From Caccovicinus sp964425595 (lineage in GTDB: Bacteria; Bacillota; Clostridia; Lachnospirales; Lachnospiraceae): 7,543 nucleotides of DNA. Location of the stretch: assembly GCA_964425595.1 (NCBI GenBank), contig CAYRMW010000072.1:1-7543 (forward strand), written 5' to 3'. The notes beneath the pieces are model-generated. The model did no database searches. It worked only from the letters and a program-made list of their open reading frames with translations, and was not told where the DNA came from. A program made the translations under genes and the position numbers. Below are positions 5,324 to 7,543 of this stretch, piece by piece. Positions within the stretch are counted from its first letter, which is position 1; each line of letters begins with the position of its first letter.

Positions 5324-6847
5324 ATGAACTATTTAATCGGAATCGATGTTGGGACATCAGCGACGAAAACGGTGCTTTTTGATGAGACGGGGAAGGTAGT
5401 CGCGTCAGCTTCGCGAGAGTATCCGATGTACCAGCCGCACAACGGCTGGGCAGAGCAGAAGCCGGAGGACTGGAGAGACGCGGTCCTGGCGACGCTTTCT
5501 CAGGTAAAGGAAGAGTCCGGCGCGGACAGCAGCGAGATTAAGGGGATCGGTATTTCCGGCCAGATGCACGGCCTGGTGATGCTGGATGAGGACGGGCAGG
5601 TGATCCGGCCATCCATTATCTGGTGTGATCAGCGGACCGGGGCAGAGGTGGAGGATATGCTTGCCATCATGCCCAGAGAACGCTGGATCGAGATCACGGC
5701 AAATCCCCCGCTTACCGGATGGACGGCGGCCAAGATCCTCTGGGTGCGCAAGAATGAGCCGGAGAATTACGCCAGATGCCGTCATATCCTCCTGCCGAAG
5801 GATTACATCCGCTACGTGCTGACAGGTGTCTTTGCTACGGAGGTATCGGATGCCAGCGGCATGCAGCTTCTGGATGTGTCGGGCAGGTGCTGGTCGAAGG
5901 AGGTGCTGGATAAGCTTTCGATTCCGGAAGAGTGGTTGGGGACGGTCTATGAGTCCTGCCAGGTGACGGGGCATCTTCTCCCGGAGATCGCGAAAGCCAC
6001 CGGCCTGTCCGCAGAGACGGCCGTAGTCGGCGGCGCCGGAGATAATGCGGCGGCAGCGGTGGGAACCGGCGTGGTGAAGGACGGAACCGCGTTCAGCACC
6101 ATCGGAACTTCCGGTGTGGTGTTTGCCCACAGCAGCCAGGTGACGATCGATCCCAAGGGCAGGGTGCATACCTGCTGCTGCGCAGTGCCGGGCGCATGGC
6201 ATGTCATGGGGGTGACCCAGGGCGCGGGCCTTTCCCTAAAGTGGTTCCGCGATCAGTTTTGTCAGGATTATGTGGAAGAAGCGAAGAAGCAGGGCGTGGA
6301 TTCTTATGATCTGATCAATCGCGATGTCGCCGGGATCCCGGCGGGGAGCGAGCGGCTGATCTATCTGCCTTACCTGATGGGCGAGCGTACGCCGCATCTT
6401 GATCCGGACTGCCGGGGTGTATTCTTTGGCTTATCGGCGATCCACACGAAGGCGCATCTGCTGAGGGCGGTTATGGAAGGCGTTTCCTACTCCCTGGCGG
6501 ACTGCAATGATATCCTGGGAGAAATGGGCGTCCGGGTTGATGAGATGATGGCCTGCGGAGGCGGCGGAAGAAGCCCCGTCTGGCGGCAGATGCTGGCGGA
6601 TCTGTACGGCTGCCCGGTCAAGACGGTCGCCCAGTCTGAGGGACCGGCTCTGGGCGTGGCGATCCTGGCCGGCGTAGGCTGCGGGATCTATGACAGCGTG
6701 GAGGCGGCATGCGAGAAGCTGATCTCCCCGGATAAGGTGACGGGTCCGGATGCGGCGGACGCCGAAACCTATAAGAAGTATCACGCGTTATACAAAAAGC
6801 TCTACGGCGACTTAAAGGAGCGCTATAAGGAACTGGCGGCGCTGTAG
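5324..6847 (+). CDS. xylB: Xylulokinase-type FGGY carbohydrate kinase
   Basis: Cytoplasmic kinase of 507 residues, close to the usual xylulokinase length, expected to convert D-xylulose and ATP to D-xylulose 5-phosphate for the pentose phosphate pathway. The N-terminal FGGY domain starts IGIDVGTSATK (5-15, phosphate-binding loop with Asp8). SGQMHGLVMLD (78-88) is the xylulokinase substrate motif and is followed by WCDQRT (100-105). GWTAAKILWV (132-141) and LLPKDYIRYVLTG (156-168) match XylB blocks. GGAGDNAAAAVG (236-247) holds the likely catalytic base Asp240. In the C-terminal domain, STIGTSGVVFA (258-268), LPYLMGERTPH (348-358), GVFFGL (365-370) and the adenine-binding CGGGGRSPVWRQML (411-424) are all intact. 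No key residue is missing. Other ketose or polyol substrates cannot be excluded, because FGGY specificity is hard to read from sequence. It begins its own unit after the terminator and is followed by the DUF4867 gene. No xylose isomerase is seen next to it. Confidence 0.92.
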   Translation: MNYLIGIDVGTSATKTVLFDETGKVVASASREYPMYQPHNGWAEQKPEDWRDAVLATLSQVKEESGADSSEIKGIGISGQMHGLVMLDEDGQVIRPSIIWCDQRTGAEVEDMLAIMPRERWIEITANPPLTGWTAAKILWVRKNEPENYARCRHILLPKDYIRYVLTGVFATEVSDASGMQLLDVSGRCWSKEVLDKLSIPEEWLGTVYESCQVTGHLLPEIAKATGLSAETAVVGGAGDNAAAAVGTGVVKDGTAFSTIGTSGVVFAHSSQVTIDPKGRVHTCCCAVPGAWHVMGVTQGAGLSLKWFRDQFCQDYVEEAKKQGVDSYDLINRDVAGIPAGSERLIYLPYLMGERTPHLDPDCRGVFFGLSAIHTKAHLLRAVMEGVSYSLADCNDILGEMGVRVDEMMACGGGGRSPVWRQMLADLYGCPVKTVAQSEGPALGVAILAGVGCGIYDSVEAACEKLISPDKVTGPDAADAETYKKYHALYKKLYGDLKERYKELAAL

Positions 6848-6854
6848 AGGACAG

Positions 6855-6878
6855 GACCGGAGAGCGGGTTCTCCGGTC
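6855..6878 (+). other. Perfect hairpin between the kinase and DUF4867 genes
   Basis: GACCGGAGA (6855-6863) pairs perfectly with TCTCCGGTC (6870-6878) around a six-base loop. No T tract follows; instead AAGGAGG, the ribosome binding site of the next gene, begins four bases later. It is not a normal terminator. It may stabilise or cleave-mark the transcript, or limit ribosome access to the next gene. Confidence 0.6.
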
Positions 6879-6898
6879 AGGAAGGAGGTTTCGGAAAG

Positions 6899-7516
6899 AT
6901 GGAGATTAAGAATGTGACGGACCCGGCGTTCCGGGTGTACGGAAAGGTAGTCGACGGCTATGACTGCGGGCCGCTTCTGGAGGCCATGAAAAAGACCCCT
7001 CTTCCGGAAGATGTGGTTTATGTTCCTTCGGCAGAGGAGTTGGAGGCTCTTCCGGTCTGCAAAAAGATGGAGGAGAACCTGTACGGACAGCTTCCGGTCC
7101 AGGTGGGGTACTGCAACGGTCATAACCGGAAGCTGAATGCCCTGGAATACCACAGGACTTCCGAGATCAATGTGGCGGTCACCGACATGGTGCTGCTGAT
7201 CGGCCGTCAGCAGGATATCGGGGCGGACGATACGTATGACACTGGCCTGGTAGAAGCCTTTCTGGTCCCGGCGGGGACGGTGATCGAATTGTACGCCACC
7301 ACGCTGCACTACGCACCGTGCCAGACCGGGGAGAGCGGCTTCCGCTGCGTGGTCATCCTGCCGAAGGGGACCAACACCGATCTTTCGCCGGCAGAAGCCG
7401 TGTTCCATGAGGACCGGCTGCTGTTCGCCAAAAATAAATGGCTGATCGGCCATGCGGAAGGCGGACTGGGCGAGGGAGCGTTTCTCGGCCTTAAGGGCGA
7501 AAATCTGGAAGTCTGA
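6899..7516 (+). CDS. DUF4867 family protein, cupin-like, probable sugar-pathway enzyme of unknown reaction
   Basis: A 205-residue protein without signal peptide or membrane segment, so cytoplasmic. I recognise it as DUF4867, a family of about this length with no established function. The N-terminal part (1-65) is mixed and charged. The centre carries GHNRKLNALEYHRTSEIN (74-91) with His75, Glu83, His85 and Glu89, then beta-rich stretches and VEAFLVPAGTVIELYATTLHY (118-138) with Glu119 and His137. The pattern of strands with a His/Glu cluster, then a proline-glycine turn and a late His, recalls RmlC-like cupins such as ureidoglycolate lyase and cupin sugar isomerases. Metal binding by these residues is an inference. 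AAGGAGG (6882-6888) lies ten bases before the ATG. The gene follows xylB by 51 bases and should be co-transcribed, which points to a job on the same sugar. It is complete, ending in TGA 27 bases before the window edge. Confidence 0.85.
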   Translation: MEIKNVTDPAFRVYGKVVDGYDCGPLLEAMKKTPLPEDVVYVPSAEELEALPVCKKMEENLYGQLPVQVGYCNGHNRKLNALEYHRTSEINVAVTDMVLLIGRQQDIGADDTYDTGLVEAFLVPAGTVIELYATTLHYAPCQTGESGFRCVVILPKGTNTDLSPAEAVFHEDRLLFAKNKWLIGHAEGGLGEGAFLGLKGENLEV

Positions 7517-7543
7517 AAGCAAACCTTCATGCGCCGGCAGCCG

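Noticed and set aside
7517..7543. Possible start of another gene or terminator at the right edge
   Set aside because: Only 27 bases remain, without a ribosome binding site or complete hairpin.

Overview
The window looks like a chromosomal piece of a GC-rich member of the Clostridia, probably Lachnospiraceae or a close family. This is inferred from strong AGGAGG-type ribosome binding sites, a tRNA without an encoded CCA, typical Firmicute lipoprotein and ABC transporter families, and a DUF4867 protein, a family I associate with Clostridia. No database search was possible.

Layout, all on the + strand. Positions 1-35 are the 3' end of a tRNA, best read as tRNA-Gly. Positions 36-514 contain no convincing gene. 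They hold a good sigma-A type promoter (216-244), then a leader with two small stem-loops and a strong hairpin followed by TTTT (337-370), arranged like a transcription attenuator. An importer operon follows: a double-domain ABC ATPase (515-2023), two permeases (2037-3092 and 3094-4026), and a lipoprotein substrate-binding protein of the BMP family (4100-5149). This is the NupOPQ/NupN (YufNOPQ) type of nucleoside or simple-sugar importer, here with the binding protein last and a GC-rich hairpin in front of it.

Positions 5205-5263 form a nested inverted repeat that ends the importer operon with a 12-bp perfect stem and eight T residues. It is followed at once by a perfect TATAAT at 5268-5273. 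A second transcription unit starts there: an FGGY kinase that closely resembles xylulokinase (5324-6847), and a DUF4867 protein with a cupin-like look (6899-7516), separated by a 9-bp perfect hairpin. The last 27 bases hold nothing I can call.

How the genes may work together: the importer brings in a small sugar or sugar-containing molecule, the kinase phosphorylates a ketopentose (probably D-xylulose) so it can enter the pentose phosphate pathway, and the DUF4867 protein carries out an unknown step, perhaps isomerisation or opening of the sugar before phosphorylation. Pairing a 'nucleoside-type' BMP importer with a xylulokinase and DUF4867, without a visible XylA isomerase or a nucleoside phosphorylase, is the most interesting point, because the true substrate is not predicted by the usual annotation of any one gene. 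The window ends before the neighbourhood is complete, so missing enzymes may lie just downstream.
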